Source: Daucus carota subsp. sativus
Taxonomy: Eukaryota; Streptophyta; Magnoliopsida; Apiales; Apiaceae
Direction of reading: 5' to 3'
NCBI RefSeq assembly: GCF_001625215.2
Contig: NC_030384.2
Coordinates: 32,352,527-32,416,526, forward strand
DNA length: 64,000 nucleotides
The notes beneath the pieces were generated by a model, which searched no databases, had not been told where the DNA came from, and saw only the letters and a program-made list of their open reading frames with translations. Below are positions 23,530 through 35,423 of this stretch, piece after piece. Made by a program: the position numbers and the translations under genes. How positions within the stretch are numbered: the first letter of the stretch is position 1; every line of letters begins with the position of its first letter.

Positions 23530-24663
23530 CTAGTTTCCCCTTCTTATTTCTTCAACCAGCTTTGCATGTACTTCACGTTGGGCTTCGGTCATTATACTTG
23601 TGTCTGCCATAATGATCTTTAAGTTCATCTCCTTAACATGGTTCTTATTAAATTCTTCCAACAGAGACAACTTCCTACATTGAACAGATGTCATTTCTTC
23701 GTAGCGTTCAGCATCCACATCAATGACTTTCTTCTTTCCCTTTCCTTTCCTCTTGGTTGCTTTTGTACCTTTTGGACGAACTGGAGATTCAACAATATTA
23801 TTGTCATCTGGTGTTTCATTGTTAGCTGATGATGAATAAGCTCCAGAATCACTTAATTTAGTTCGCTTTGTACTCCCGCTATTTGTTGTAGGAGCTCTCC
23901 ATTTTGGTTGCCTCCGAAGCTCACTCCAATGCTTATCAAAGTTACATTTCTTGCCATAATGAGTTTTATGGAGTAAATGAGCTTTCTCTATTATATCATC
24001 CATGTTTGAACCACTTCCAACTATTTTTTGTGCTTTCTCGAAGCATGCTCCATATTTTTGAGCCCTTTCGTTGATTCGTTGCCATCTTTTTCTTATAGCC
24101 ACAGTGCCTCTTATGATAAGACCAGGATCGCTTTCTTCACAATACTGATGAATCCGTTCCCAGAACGTGTCACCCTTCTGATCAGTACCAACTAGTGGAT
24201 CAATTGACACATTTAACCAAGCACTGATTAAAAGCTTATCTTCTTCCCATTTCCATTGAACATTATTATCTCGTATATCTTGTATCTCTTCAACTTCAAT
24301 GTTGTTCTCATTTAAATCTATGACATCTCTACTATCAAAAGTAGAAAATTGTGAAAGTGGAGATTCTTGAACATTTGTTGGCGTCGGATCGTTTCCATAT
24401 TGCGGAATTGATGTTGAAAAATTTTGGCCATATGGAAAAGGATACATTTGTGAATTTTGAGTAAATGGAAATAAATTATTCGAAAATGGAAATGAATTGT
24501 TGGGTCGATTACGTTGATCTGAAAATTGAGTATTTTCCATATTAGCATTTTGGACAAATGGAAAATATGGATTTGGATATTGAAATGGAAAATTTAAATT
24601 TGGAGCTTGAGGATTGGGGTATGAATATTGTGAATTTGGAGGCTGAAAATTATTAGGATTCAT
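23530..24663 (-). CDS. Harbinger-associated Myb/trihelix-like DNA-binding protein
   Basis: This intact 377-residue frame is the second protein of PIF/Harbinger elements, which binds DNA near the ends and helps bring the transposase into the nucleus. Residues 1-110 are asparagine/proline/phenylalanine-rich (repeated FPF and NPN-like units). Residues about 136-260 are the Myb/trihelix-like domain (WKWEEDKLLISAWLNVSIDP, FWERIHQYCEE, RWQRINERAQKYGACFEKA). A basic stretch near 305 (KATKRKGKGKKK) looks like a nuclear localisation signal, followed by a helical C-terminal part as in NAM-associated domains. Such proteins are often annotated in plants as glutathione S-transferase T3-like. It lies upstream of the transposase in the same orientation. 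It could still act in trans on related MITEs. Confidence 0.85.
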   Translation of the reverse strand: MNPNNFQPPNSQYSYPNPQAPNLNFPFQYPNPYFPFVQNANMENTQFSDQRNRPNNSFPFSNNLFPFTQNSQMYPFPYGQNFSTSIPQYGNDPTPTNVQESPLSQFSTFDSRDVIDLNENNIEVEEIQDIRDNNVQWKWEEDKLLISAWLNVSIDPLVGTDQKGDTFWERIHQYCEESDPGLIIRGTVAIRKRWQRINERAQKYGACFEKAQKIVGSGSNMDDIIEKAHLLHKTHYGKKCNFDKHWSELRRQPKWRAPTTNSGSTKRTKLSDSGAYSSSANNETPDDNNIVESPVRPKGTKATKRKGKGKKKVIDVDAERYEEMTSVQCRKLSLLEEFNKNHVKEMNLKIIMADTSIMTEAQREVHAKLVEEIRRGN

Positions 24664-24947
24664 GATTTTGGAATAGAATAATTTTTGAGAGAAAAAAATC
24701 TAAAGAGATGAAGTATGAAATGAGTAAAAATGAATTAATATTTATAGGCTAAAAATTGTAACGGATATAAATATAACCGTTGTAAAATTAACGGATATAT
24801 TTTTTTTGATTAGAATGGCAGCTACATTTATACACAAAAGCAACACAAGATAATTCAATTGCTGCTACTTTTTTGATTTTGAAAAACGTGCACTGCAGTT
24901 GGGCTGTGGCCGGGGTGGTGGGCACCTGCCCTTTTCTTTTTCCTTCT

Positions 24948-26413
24948 GATGTGCTCAAAAAAAGATTTTGAAATTAATCGCAAGTGCACGATCCCGTTTT
25001 AGTAATATAAGATTCGTTCCAAGGACTAAATTTATTTTCGCGAAAACTTAACTTTTAACTTAATCGAATTAGACCATTTTGATTTTGAGAAGAATTTGAC
25101 TTACCTAAAATCTAATTTAAAATCTAAATTATATTATGATAATTAAAAACAGATTATTAAAACCTAAGATTTAATTATATTAACTGAAACGGTGACTAAC
25201 AAATAAGATTACATATCAAGTAAACAAATAGATAATATTCGAATAAAAAAAAACAAAAACAAAAAAAACAAAACCAAGACGGGGCGCTCGGGGAGAAACA
25301 GAAACGGAGGTCGCGTGTTCACACTGCCGAGCCAGAAGCCAAAAACTGAAAAACAAACACGTAAACTATTATTAACTGACTGTCCGGTGCCGCAAACAAA
25401 ACCACTTGCAATGGAGCTTCGCCGGATTCTATGGAGGTGCCCGGAATAGCTTAAATCTCGCCGGAAAATTAATTTCACCGGAAAATCTAGCCATTCCAAA
25501 TATAACAAATCAAACCCCACTAACCTCTAAACCAAATCTAACACCAAATTCTACACTAAATAGTCTTTAAACTACCCATTTCTTGATCAAAACAAGATTC
25601 AAACCAAACCAAAACAACTCCAAATTACACCAAATTTCAAATCTAGCCTAAACATAATATTTTCAACATAAACCCACTAACCTCAATTCAAAATCATAAA
25701 CTAAAATTTACACCAAAAAGCCCCAAAATCAAGAACAAAGAGAAACACCAAAGCATACCAAACTAACTCCAAATCACACAAAACTTCAAAACTAGCTTAT
25801 CTAACAAGTCTCTAACAAAACCCCATCAAACTACAAGCTAAAATCAAAATCTAGAATACTAAACCATTGAACCCACTAATAATATTGAGAATTAAAAGGG
25901 GCTCAATTTAAATACTAAAAAATGCAAGCTTAAAACATATAATTAGGCTCCTTCCAATCTACAAACAAATTTGAACCTTTTGTAGTTAGAGGAAGATTTC
26001 ATAGCCAAAGTAAACATAAAGAACAAGAATGTAAGAACAAAAGATAAAACTTTGCATTAAAATATTAAAGTGTTTACAAAATGAGAAGAGAGCATACAAA
26101 TTAAAACTAGATCTAGACTATAAAAGAGAGGCTACTAAAAAGAGAAAATCCTAGGTTTTTTGAAACATGATGGGAAGATGTGTATTTATAGGGGGAAATT
26201 AGGGTTGAGGGGGGGTGTAGGTGTCCCATCTAGATGCTTCCTTGAGAATATTCCCCTATGATCCTTTTCTTCCCATCTTTTCTCCTTTTTGCTTTATTCT
26301 TTTATTTCTTCAAGCTTTTGCAATTTTCCTAAAAAAAAGACAAATAAACAAATAAATAAGTGAGAACAAGCAATAATTAGGCATTTAAAATATACAAAAA
26401 TATGCACTTATCA
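24948..26413 (-). mobile_element. Unclassified 1.47 kb insertion inside the Harbinger element
   Basis: The segment is flanked by CCTTCT (24942-24947 and 26414-26419); removing it rejoins the Harbinger right end. On the minus strand it starts TGATAAGTGCATA, carries a TATA-like CCTATAAATACAC (about 26190), and ends near GTGCACTTGCGATTAATTTC. It has no long open frame. The two gcac-containing ends and TATA suggest a non-autonomous retrotransposon, but I cannot classify it. Confidence 0.5.
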
Positions 26414-26516
26414 CCTTCTCCAACGCGTGACCAGTGCCCGAGGCCAGTTTACTCTTTTCTAGGCGGGAGTTGGGCACCCAATTTACATGCGCTGCGGGTG
26501 CTCTTAAGCCCACATT

Positions 26517-27318
26517 CCTGTATGTACATGTGGTAAATATTGACACCGTTTGGACGAATTTAAAATAAATATTTTTTGATTAAATTAAAAAAATGAAGTA
26601 TAAGTTAGAATTAAATTAAGACTTATAAGTAAATAAAAAAGTTTGGTAAATAAGTAAAAGCTCTCGGAGAAAAGGATATTTATCCAAAATAATTTTATCA
26701 AATATATTCTTATGTTGCAAGATCTGTTTTGGTACAAATTTGCCAATAATATTTTTTTTCTTGAATGAAAGCCTTTGTTTTTCAAAAAGAAAAAGAAAAA
26801 GAAAGAGGTTGATACAATCCTCTTCCCGTGAGCCTGCTTAACCAACCCATCAATTAAGTGAAAGATTCGACCACCGGATCTTCAAATCAGAAATAAATAG
26901 GTTCGCTTGAATAAAAATCGAAATCATAACTAAAACGGAGATCGATATAAACCTGTTTTTGAATCTCTATTTTGTGAAACTACAATTATTCAAAATACGT
27001 TTATATCATGAATAAAATCAAGAAGAGTTTATTTCAATCGATACGTTCTTAAACACAGATAGATATCCTCTTCATAACATGATTTATTCTTAATGTAGAT
27101 AATTATAGGATCTGGAGTCTGGACAGTCGACAGATCTCTTTACCTATATAGCTTAGTCCCTCGTATTTTTTCGAAAAAGCGGGTCCGGTATCTTGCAGTA
27201 GATAGCGCGAGGCAAGAGTTTGTGCGTCCAGACCAACTAGGCAGGGTGCAAGATATGACATGCATGCGGCCTTTTTGTCTCACTCTTTTGCATGTAACCG
27301 CAAACACAGGAGTACAAT
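26517..27318. other. Intergenic DNA
   Basis: The stretch starting gacaccgtttggacgaattt (26541) looks like one end of an hAT or Harbinger MITE, but I could not find its partner. No gene is seen. Confidence 0.35.
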
Positions 27319-27326
27319 TTATATGA

Positions 27327-27590
27327 TGGGTTTTGTTCCATAGCTCCCTATCCTATATAAGCTTTAACCAACACATAATTTCGGAATCGTTAGATTTGAA
27401 TTTTAAGGGTGTAGATTCAAACTTTTTTTTTGCTATCAGCGGATCGGATTTCTTCCTTTTCGCGGAAAATTATAGCGGATGACAAAAAAAAATTATTTGA
27501 ATTTGGACCCTTGAAACATAGATCTGACCTCCTTGATTGTGTATGTTATATAAACTCTCCCCGGCAACCAGTTGCCGGAGACCAGGACCC
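27327..27590. mobile_element. hAT-type MITE
   Basis: The termini (t)gggttttgttcc and ...ggagaccaggaccc are imperfect inverted repeats, and the arms remain related for about 90 bp. An 8 bp duplication TTATATGA flanks it (27319-27326, 27591-27598), the hAT signature. Near the right end is a perfect hairpin ccggcaaccagttgccgg. Confidence 0.7.
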
Positions 27591-27598
27591 TTATATGA

Positions 27599-29437
27599 AA
27601 TGACATGTTACCTTAATGAAACCTTCGCGATATTATAACTATCACTGCTACTATAAGTCTAAAACTATATACAATTTCATAAATTAGTTTGGTGCATTAT
27701 CAGGGGCGTATCTTGACACAAAATCTTAGGGAGTATCAAGCAAATTTTCGGAAATTATTTATATATTTTCAAATTTTGGGAGACACTTCTGTAATTTTGT
27801 AAAATTTCGAATGATGGAAAAAATGTAAAAAAAAAAATTTATGATTTCTAGACATGGACAAGTCAATAGCACCATAATTGATCAAAATCAAAGTTAGCTC
27901 CCATTACAATAACCCATGTATATAATTACATTATCATTCCCGCAATCTATCTGTTCGGTTAGTCCAATAATCCAGAATAAAATGTTATTCTGAAAACATT
28001 GCGGGGAATGTGTGAAGTGAAAAACAAGAAAGGGGGTAGAGAATCACGTGCAGTGAAATGTACTCAAAGCCGTTGTGCACGTGCCGTGAGCTGTATTGTG
28101 CAGGCGCATCTTCACCGACCTGAAGAAATGGATTTGGAGCTTCTGGCTCGTGGCTTGTGGCTAACCACGGATGTTTACACAACTAGCGTGCCCCCACATT
28201 TCGTTGTCCAGTCATAGGCTACTCTTGACTTTTCCCTCCAAACTCTTTCCATCCCATGCCAAACACATTTACATTTCATAACTAATTCTACTTCTTAATT
28301 ATTTCTAAAAAAGTTCTCGCTGGTGGTGCCGCTGATATCACGTCTATACACAAACCGCAAACATCATTATTTGCAGCTTGGAATTTATCGTCATTTCCTT
28401 TCTTCTTCTTTTTCTCGAAAGGAATAAGTTGAGATAGTTTCTTGTAGGTATGATTTACTAAATGAATTATTAATATCTCGAATATTTATAGAGCCGTTTG
28501 ACTTAACTTAAAAAAGTTATCTATGAGTTAAAGTTAGAAGTGAATTACGAGTAATAAGTATTCATGGACTTAAAAACTGATTAAGTATTTGGATGATTAA
28601 ACAAATAAGCACCTGTGGTAAGAGAAAAAAGCTACATATTGGAGTTTTTTCACAAAACCCACGATAAGCCATTTGCCAAACGGTCATGCAACAGAAGCTA
28701 GCTTAAAAACAAAAAAACCCAACTTCTTTGTCAGCCAAACACCCACATAATTTTTCAAGTTCGATAGTTTCGTGAATTTCTGGTTCAGAGAGGAAAGTAC
28801 AGAAAACAATCTTTCACAGCACTCACAATTTCATTATTTCAGCATCTTGCACCCTGCATTTTCCAATTCGACATCTACCTAAAGTTCTACTCCTATTTCA
28901 AAGATGTACCGTAATGTAATCAATAGTCATCCAAAACTCCACATCTTCACACTGCTATCTGCTATGCAGTGTTGATTAAATTCGACTTGTTTTATTCACA
29001 CTGCAACAGTGCAACTCAGCGTTGGTATACGTACTATTCTGTTATTTAGCAATATTTATTGTTCTGATGCTGCCAAGATTCACCCACTACTTAGATTATC
29101 ACAACTAGTTTATGACTCCGTGACATTGATATTAGTAAAACAAGATTCACTGTGCACCACCAGACCAGAGCTTGAGTAACTACAAATCAGACACTACCAC
29201 CCAACACTTATTCCTCCAATAGCCTTTCAGGACCAGACTCTCACATGGGCCCCACTCCCAGGTGTCACATTATTCTTTTTTTATTATTTTAATATTTTTA
29301 CTACTCCTATGAATTTTAACGGCTATGATAGAATGTGATAATATAGGATATACTTCATTTAATCACTCCATGCAATCTATTGACAGAAACAACACATTAT
29401 TCCTTGCACTCTCAATCTATCTTAATCTTGTACTGAT
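27599..29437. other. Upstream region of the lectin receptor kinase gene
   Basis: No gene is supported. A segment starting gagccgtttgacttaac (28491) and a later ccatttgccaaacggtc look like a MITE, without clear boundaries. The last few hundred bases are presumably the receptor kinase promoter. Confidence 0.35.
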
Positions 29438-32077
29438 ATGCATCTGACGTCACTTTCCGGCGACATTCTCGCCTGTATTTTCCTTCATTTGTTTCTATTC
29501 CTCTGTTTTTCCGGCAATGTTGCACCAGATAAACCTACTGAGTTTGACTTTGGAACTGTCACTCTCACTAGCTTGAAGCTTCTGGGTGATGCTCATTGGA
29601 CCAACGGGAGCGTGAGGCTCACTCGCGATCTCGGCGTCCCAAATTCCGGCGCCGGGAAAGTCCTGTACTGTAAACCTATTCGATTCCGGTCACAAGAAAC
29701 TCACATTCCGGCGAGCTTCACTACCTATTTCACATTCTCGGTGTCTAACCTTAACCCAGATTCCATTGGTGGTGGGCTCGCGTTCGTTATCTCGCCGGAC
29801 GATGACACTGTCGGAGACGCCGGAGGATATATCGGAATAATGGCCGGCGCCGGAAGTCCAAAATCAGTGATAGCAGTCGAATTCGATACGCTAATGGACG
29901 TAGAATTCAAAGATATTAACGGAAATCACGTGGGTTTGGATCTAAATTCAATAATTTCATCTCAAGTAGGTGATTTAGACTCGATTGAAGTTGATCTCAA
30001 GAGTGGAGACCTGGTTAACTCGTGGATCGACTACTCCGCGTCAACTCAGTTGCTCAACGTATCCGTTTCGTACTCAAATGTCAAGCCCAAAGAGCCCATT
30101 TTGTCTTATAGTATTGATCTTGATCAATATGTAAATGATTTTATGTTTGTGGGCTTCACCGGGTCAACTCAGGGGAGTACTGAAATTCACAGCATTGGAT
30201 GGTGGAGCTTTAGCTCATCTTTTGACCCGAATGTGAAAAACGGGTCGTTATCTGCCTCGGTGACTGCGCCGCCTCCTCCAACGGCTACTTTGATGAATCC
30301 AACGGCTAATTCAATCCAACCCGGGCCGTCATTAGCACCCACTGAGTCTAGTAATAGTAATGTGGCACATGATTCAGACAAGAGTAACAAAAAGTGTCAT
30401 AACAGGTTGTGTAAGGAAAGTGCTGGGGCTTTAGTTGGGGTTTTTACTGCTGGGGCATTTGTGTTGGCTTTGTTTGCTCTTGTTTTGATTTGGGGCTATT
30501 CGAAAAAATTCAAGCGTGTAAAAAAATCCGAGTCTTTGGCGTCGTATTATATCAAAATGCCTAAAGCGTTTAGCTATAAGCAGCTTAAGCTGGCGACTAA
30601 ATGTTTTGATTCTACGCGAATTATTGGGCATGGTGCTTTTGGAGATGTTTATAAGGGCATTTTTGCGGAGTCTGGAGACGTTGTGGCGGTGAAGAGGTGT
30701 AATCATAGCGGTCAAGGAAATGAGGAGTTCTTTTCGGAATTGTCCATGTTTGGAACACTTAGGCATAGGAATCTTGTTAGGCTTCAAGGTTGGTGCCACG
30801 AGAAAGGTGAGATTTTGTTAGTTTATGATTATATGGCTAATGGGAGTCTTGACAAGGCATTGTATGAATCCAAAGCTACATTGCAATGGGCTCACAGGCG
30901 AAAGATATTGCTAGGAGTTGCGTCTGCATTAGCGTATTTGCATCAAGAATGTGAAAATCAGGTGATTCATAGGGATGTGAAGACTAGTAATATAATGCTG
31001 GATGAAGCGTTCAATGCTAAGTTAGGTGATTTTGGTTTAGCGAGGCAAACTGAGCATGATAAGTCTCCGGATGCTACTGTGGCTGCAGGAACAATGGGGT
31101 ACTTAGCTCCCGAATACTTGCTAACAGGAAGAGCAAATGAGAAAACCGATGTGTTCAGTTTTGGGGCCGTGGTGCTTGAGGTTGCTACCGGGAGGAGACC
31201 TATCGACAAAGAAATTAGGGGTCGTTTGGTTCACGAGACGGTATGGGTTTGGAATCAGGAATCGGGTTAAGCTGGTATGAGGTTGAGGAATCATTCTTGA
31301 TATCTTGTGTTTGGTTTAGTACTGGAATGAAAATAAATAATTTATGTACTAGAATGAAAATAAATAATTAATAATTACTAATATTACTAATTAATAGTAA
31401 ATAAAAATAAGTATATTCAAATTAAAAAATATCATATTTAATTTATGTGTTTTGAGATGGTATTTAACTATAAATAAAAATTATTAATAAAATTTTCATT
31501 TGATACCTCATACCCGTCTCTCATACCCACCTCCCCCCTAGGGTATCAAATTTGATTTCAGGTGGGTTTGAAGTATGGGTATCAGATTATAAAAATAGAC
31601 AATCAAACACCAGGTATGGGTTTGGAATGAACAAAACCCATACCTGATACCAGAATCAGCTGAACCAAACGACCCCTTACTGGAATGGGTAAAGCCGGAA
31701 CCAGCAGCAACTTAGTGGAATGGGTTTGGGGATTACATCGAGAGAGTAGGCTACTAGCTGCAGCTGATCCAAGGCTTTGCGGAGAGTTTGAAGAGAGTGA
31801 AATGAGGAAGGTTTTGTTGGTTGGATTGGCTTGTTCTCACCCTGATCCAATGGCTAGACCAACAATGAGGGGTGTGGTACAAATGCTGGTGGGGGAATCA
31901 CAAGTCCCGACTGTGCCGAGATCTAGGCCTTCAATGAGTTTCAGCACTTCTCATTTGCTGCTGAATTTGCAAGACAGTGTGTCTGATTTGAATGAAATGA
32001 TCACAGTGTGCACCTCTTCCTCGTCCGAATGCAGCTATAATCATGGTTCTACTAGTGGTGTTGTAAACCTGGTCTGA
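29438..32077 (+). pseudogene. L-type lectin receptor-like kinase, clade VIII-like, disrupted by a MITE
   Basis: This plasma-membrane kinase has an extracellular legume-lectin domain. From 29438 the frame gives a signal peptide (about residues 8-27), a lectin domain (about 36-265; FDFGTVTLTSLKLLGDAHW, GGGLAFVISP, VAVEFDT-like AVEFDTLMDV, MFVGFTGSTQGSTEIHSIGW), a low-complexity linker, a membrane segment (about 325-350) and a kinase from about 390. Kinase motifs include GHGAFGDVYKG (about 397), VAVKR, HRDVKTSN (RD type, about 510), DFGLAR and APEY. In the codons after RRPIDKEI a 459 bp MITE (31218-31676) is inserted; the frame stops at 31270 inside it. The C-terminal kinase part continues at 31680-32077 (NLVEWVW, VGLACSHPDPMARPTM) in a frame that would be continuous if the insert were absent. 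Unless spliced out, the product lacks the last kinase subdomains. Like most of the family the gene has no intron otherwise. Confidence 0.85.
31218..31676. mobile_element. Tourist/Harbinger-type MITE inside the receptor kinase exon
   Basis: The ends ggggtcgtttggttca and tgaaccaaacgacccc are perfect 16 bp inverted repeats, flanked by TTA (31215-31217, 31677-31679). Subterminal gtatgggtttggaat motifs also occur in inverted order. TTA with this terminus fits Harbinger MITEs. Confidence 0.9.
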
Positions 32078-32700
32078 TTAGCATTTAGTTGTTATAACTT
32101 GTATTTTTATTCATTCATTCATTCAATGTACTCTATTCTACTAAACCAAGTAAGAGTATTACTATCATGTTTGCTAGTTTGAAAGAGGACGGAAATGGTA
32201 AATGATACAATAACAATGAATTTATTCTCTTCACAAATATAAATCGTCGGCGCTTTTTTTTCTGTTGAACATGTTGCTGCAAAGTTTCAGGGACTTTATC
32301 GTGGATAAAAAGTATATTGTGCTTCACTTCATGAGCATTGAAAGTTGAACTTTGTTTGGGCTTGGGCTTGGACTTTCGGCATTAGCAAAAAAAAATTATC
32401 CTTATATGTCTTATTTTAAACTTTTATCAAATAAGCTGTAATTTTGATCATCAATAAAAATTTTGTTCTAAAATATAAAATAATATCAAACAACATATTA
32501 TAAAATGAATAACTTTATTTAAAATAGTCGAAATACAAATAATAAACTAATCAAAGGAACCGATAAAATACACTAAAACAATATTCCTAAAATCAGAAGT
32601 ACACAAAAGAAATTCATAAATAATATGTAATAAATTTACTCAAAAAAATAAAGAAAACGAAAAACATCCTCGTATAACATATGTTCTTCATTACCGCATT
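32078..32700. other. 3' flank of the receptor kinase and intergenic DNA
   Basis: The region contains a short attcattcattcattc run near 32110 and AT-rich DNA. No gene is seen. Confidence 0.35.
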
Positions 32701-32778
32701 ATCATCTACTTCACTCCGTGTGTAGAATAAGAAAACTGATTTGGGATTTCATATCTTCTTTCTCCCTTAGATTGTAAG

Positions 32779-34097
32779 GTATGTTAATACATGTAGATCT
32801 TGATGATTTTGATGTCTTTATTTACGATCTGCCTCAATTTTTTGTGTTTTAGGCATCTGATGTGATCTGTGTTTTTCTCGATTCGTTGGTGCAATGTTTT
32901 CTTTGTTGATAATGTTCTTGTTATGATTTCTGGTTTTTTATTTGTTTGTTCTGCTATTGAATTCATATATGAGCTGAATTGAGTCATATCCATATGGTGA
33001 ATGTAGATTGATTTATAACTGGGACTGAATAGAGGAATTATTAGAGAAGGCTTTGATTTTTAGTAGCTGAATGCAATTTTATAGGGAGTTGTAATAGTTC
33101 TCTTTTTCTGGTTTGTATAAAGAAACATGCTTTCTTATGTCTTTGCGATTTTCAAATTTGAATATTGTTTTATCGTGTCATTGGAATTTTATATAGAAGG
33201 AATGCATGTTTGATGTTGTTTCGCGCGTTCTTTGCATTCTACACCTCTTACATCCATACTATTAAATTTATAGAATTTTTTATGATGCAATTTTAAGATT
33301 CAACTTGTCATGCTTGATTGAGTCGCAAATTAAGCTCTGGTGTGATGTTTTTTGGTGATTGATATGTGATGTTATAATACGAATCATGCTGCGGTTTTGG
33401 GCATGACTTACTACTTATACAAGGTTGAGTGCCACTTATTAGTATTGGTTTGCTCTGATTTGAATTTGAAACTTTTAACCTGTTCGCGGGAAAATTAATT
33501 ATGGGATAAACAGTTGTGTCTGAGAAAATATTGGGGCCAGCTTAATGCAACAGTCATTGTACATACATGATTGGCAATTGTGTAGGGTGTGAATTCAATT
33601 TTAATGGCGAGCATCTCCAACGGCATCAGCTAAAGTAATACAAAAATAATTATTAGTCAAAATTTACTAGATCTGTAAGGGGTCGTGCTCTAACGTGTTA
33701 ACTACAATGAGTTGCTATAATTCAAAAAATAATATTTTATTACTATAAAAAAGAGAAAGAGTATACATTTGGAGAAAATGAAGTAGGAGAGCTTATTTGC
33801 TGGCGAGGAATGATGTGGCTGATTTAGAGGACAGCCTGAGCATCAACAAATTAGCGTACCAATCTTGATATTTGAAAATATAGGAGCGATTTACAAGTTG
33901 AAGATTATCTATAATTGTTACTGTTTTCATGCCAACTGGACATTATTGCTATCAGGAACGCTTAACTTTCACAGTTCCCCTCTTCTCGGGCTTTCCAATA
34001 TGTTCATTTCTTGCCTTCTTTTTTTTTTTTTGCTAAATCATTTCTTGCCTTCTTGATAGACTTGGAGTTTAAATGTTATTTATACATACATGAGCAG
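32779..34097 (+). other. Likely 5'-UTR intron of S1FA
   Basis: A good donor (attgtaag|gtatgtt, 32778/32779) follows a pyrimidine-rich stretch typical of a plant leader, and a good acceptor (tgagcag|gtgaaaatc, 34097/34098) lies 9 bases before the S1FA start codon. The intron would be about 1.3 kb. Within it gcgagcatctccaacggc (33606) resembles the terminus of the MITE at 21749. The model is inferred from splice signals only. Confidence 0.5.
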
Positions 34098-34106
34098 GTG
34101 AAAATC

Positions 34107-34310
34107 ATGGATTCTGAAGCTCAAGGATTTAACCCAGGCCTGATAGTCCTTCTCGTTGTTGGCGGTCTACTCTTTGCATTCCTTGGTGGGAATTATGCAC
34201 TCTACACCTATGCGCAAAAGAGCCTTCCTCCCAGGAAGAAGAAGCCTGTCTCTAAGAAGAAGCTCAAAAAGGAAAAATTGAAGCAAGGTGTCATTCCACC
34301 TGGAGAGTAG
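34107..34310 (+). CDS. S1FA: S1FA family small protein
   Basis: The 67-residue frame starts [20 protein letters not shown], has one hydrophobic segment (about residues 12-34) and a very basic C-terminal half ([18 protein letters not shown]), ending in GVIPPGE. This is the full S1FA family pattern; S1FA was described in spinach as binding a negative promoter element of a plastid ribosomal protein gene. The membrane-like segment makes its cellular place debatable. I chose the second in-frame ATG, because upstream codons come from a likely intron and the family starts with MD(S). A polyadenylation-like aataaa lies at about 34474. Confidence 0.9.
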   Translation: MDSEAQGFNPGLIVLLVVGGLLFAFLGGNYALYTYAQKSLPPRKKKPVSKKKLKKEKLKQGVIPPGE

Positions 34311-35423
34311 ACTGCTGCGGCAGTCGCAATCTTTCCTCTTATGTTGAGGAATTGCTATCACCGTCCATTAGGTTGAGAACCTTTGTGTTGATGGTTGTCT
34401 AGACTTTTATCATCATTGTATGTGCAGAATCATGTGTAGACCGAGTTCGAGTAACATTTTTACTTGATCCTCAATAAATCTCCCTATTTGGAAAGTTTAT
34501 TTGTGTGTCTTCAATATTTCATTTCTTCGCTAATATTTTCTATACTATCTGTTTATAGAGAATTTTGCTTAGGTTTGCATCTGACCTTATTTGTTTTGTT
34601 TCATTGTAGTAGTAAATAGTAATTAGCAATGTAAACCGCCATGGATGAGATCATGAGATGGTGCTCATTGTTATGTTTTAAGATACTCTTGGCAACACAA
34701 TGAACTTGAATGGATTGAATACCTCTGGGCGTCAATTAAATAGTATACATGTTCTTTGAAGTGTTTTTCTGTACTGGCAATCTGCAGATTTAAGTTTTAA
34801 AATCAACATGGATTCAAATATTTTCTGGGGAAATAAACTGTAGTCAAATTGGGGACTATTTGTCGCATATAGTTTACCAATAAAGAAATTATTTAAACAA
34901 AAGATCAGTGCACTGCCACAGATTATTTTAGACAGATCTTATTGAATAATTAGAATATCGAAATTGGTATTAGATTGTTGATCAAGAAATGAATAGAAAA
35001 GGGAATCGCTTGCTTCAAACGTTACGCAGAACAATATTTTTAAGGTTGAGTTGCTAACCAGTTTAAAATTTCCACAATGAGTGAAGAGGGCAATGGTGAA
35101 AAATACAGAGTACGTTAATCAGAGGATACTCGCACCTTGGTGGCCTAGATACTAGAGTTTTAGAAATAAAGAGGCCCCTTAGAAGCAATTATCATCACCA
35201 TTTATCACACACAAAATCCCAAGTATTCAACAATCCAAAATGGCATTAATACACACACTTCAGAGCACATATAAGTGCTGGAATACAGAATGTTCAAGAT
35301 GCATAGTGCAGATTCTCAAGCATTTAGGTCACCACATAATTACATATACTTAATGTTTGACTGACACACATAATGTGTCTAGGTTGGAGGGTGAGAGAAA
35401 TTTAAGGATCAATACTATCATGC
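34311..35423. other. Intergenic DNA between two convergent genes
   Basis: The 3' regions of S1FA (plus) and of the CNR8-like gene (minus) face each other here. No other feature is seen. Confidence 0.4.

Larger units (their letters stand above)
22115..26513 (-). mobile_element. PIF/Harbinger transposon, interrupted
   Basis: Both genes of the superfamily are present on the minus strand: a Myb/trihelix-like protein (23530-24663) and a DDE transposase (22484-23330, deleted). The outer ends are GAGCA (22115) and its inverse tgctc (26513), with TTA on both sides (22112-22114, 26514-26516). Long terminal regions are GC-rich (ccaacccaccactgcccac left, ggtggtgggcacctgccc right). A separate insertion at 24948-26413 splits the right end. 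The short terminal match leaves the exact outer boundary less certain than the gene content. Confidence 0.7.

Noticed and set aside
25209-25520. 103-codon minus frame ending in a phenylalanine/leucine-rich tail
   Set aside because: It lies inside the unclassified insertion, and its tail is an A-rich run read in reverse; no family is recognisable.
30431-30799. 122-codon minus frame in the receptor kinase
   Set aside because: It is a shadow of the kinase coding strand.
31218-31676. The MITE as a clean new intron of the receptor kinase
   Set aside because: I tried the obvious GT near its start with the AGs at 31653 and 31659; neither restores the kinase frame. Transcript data could still show another splice.
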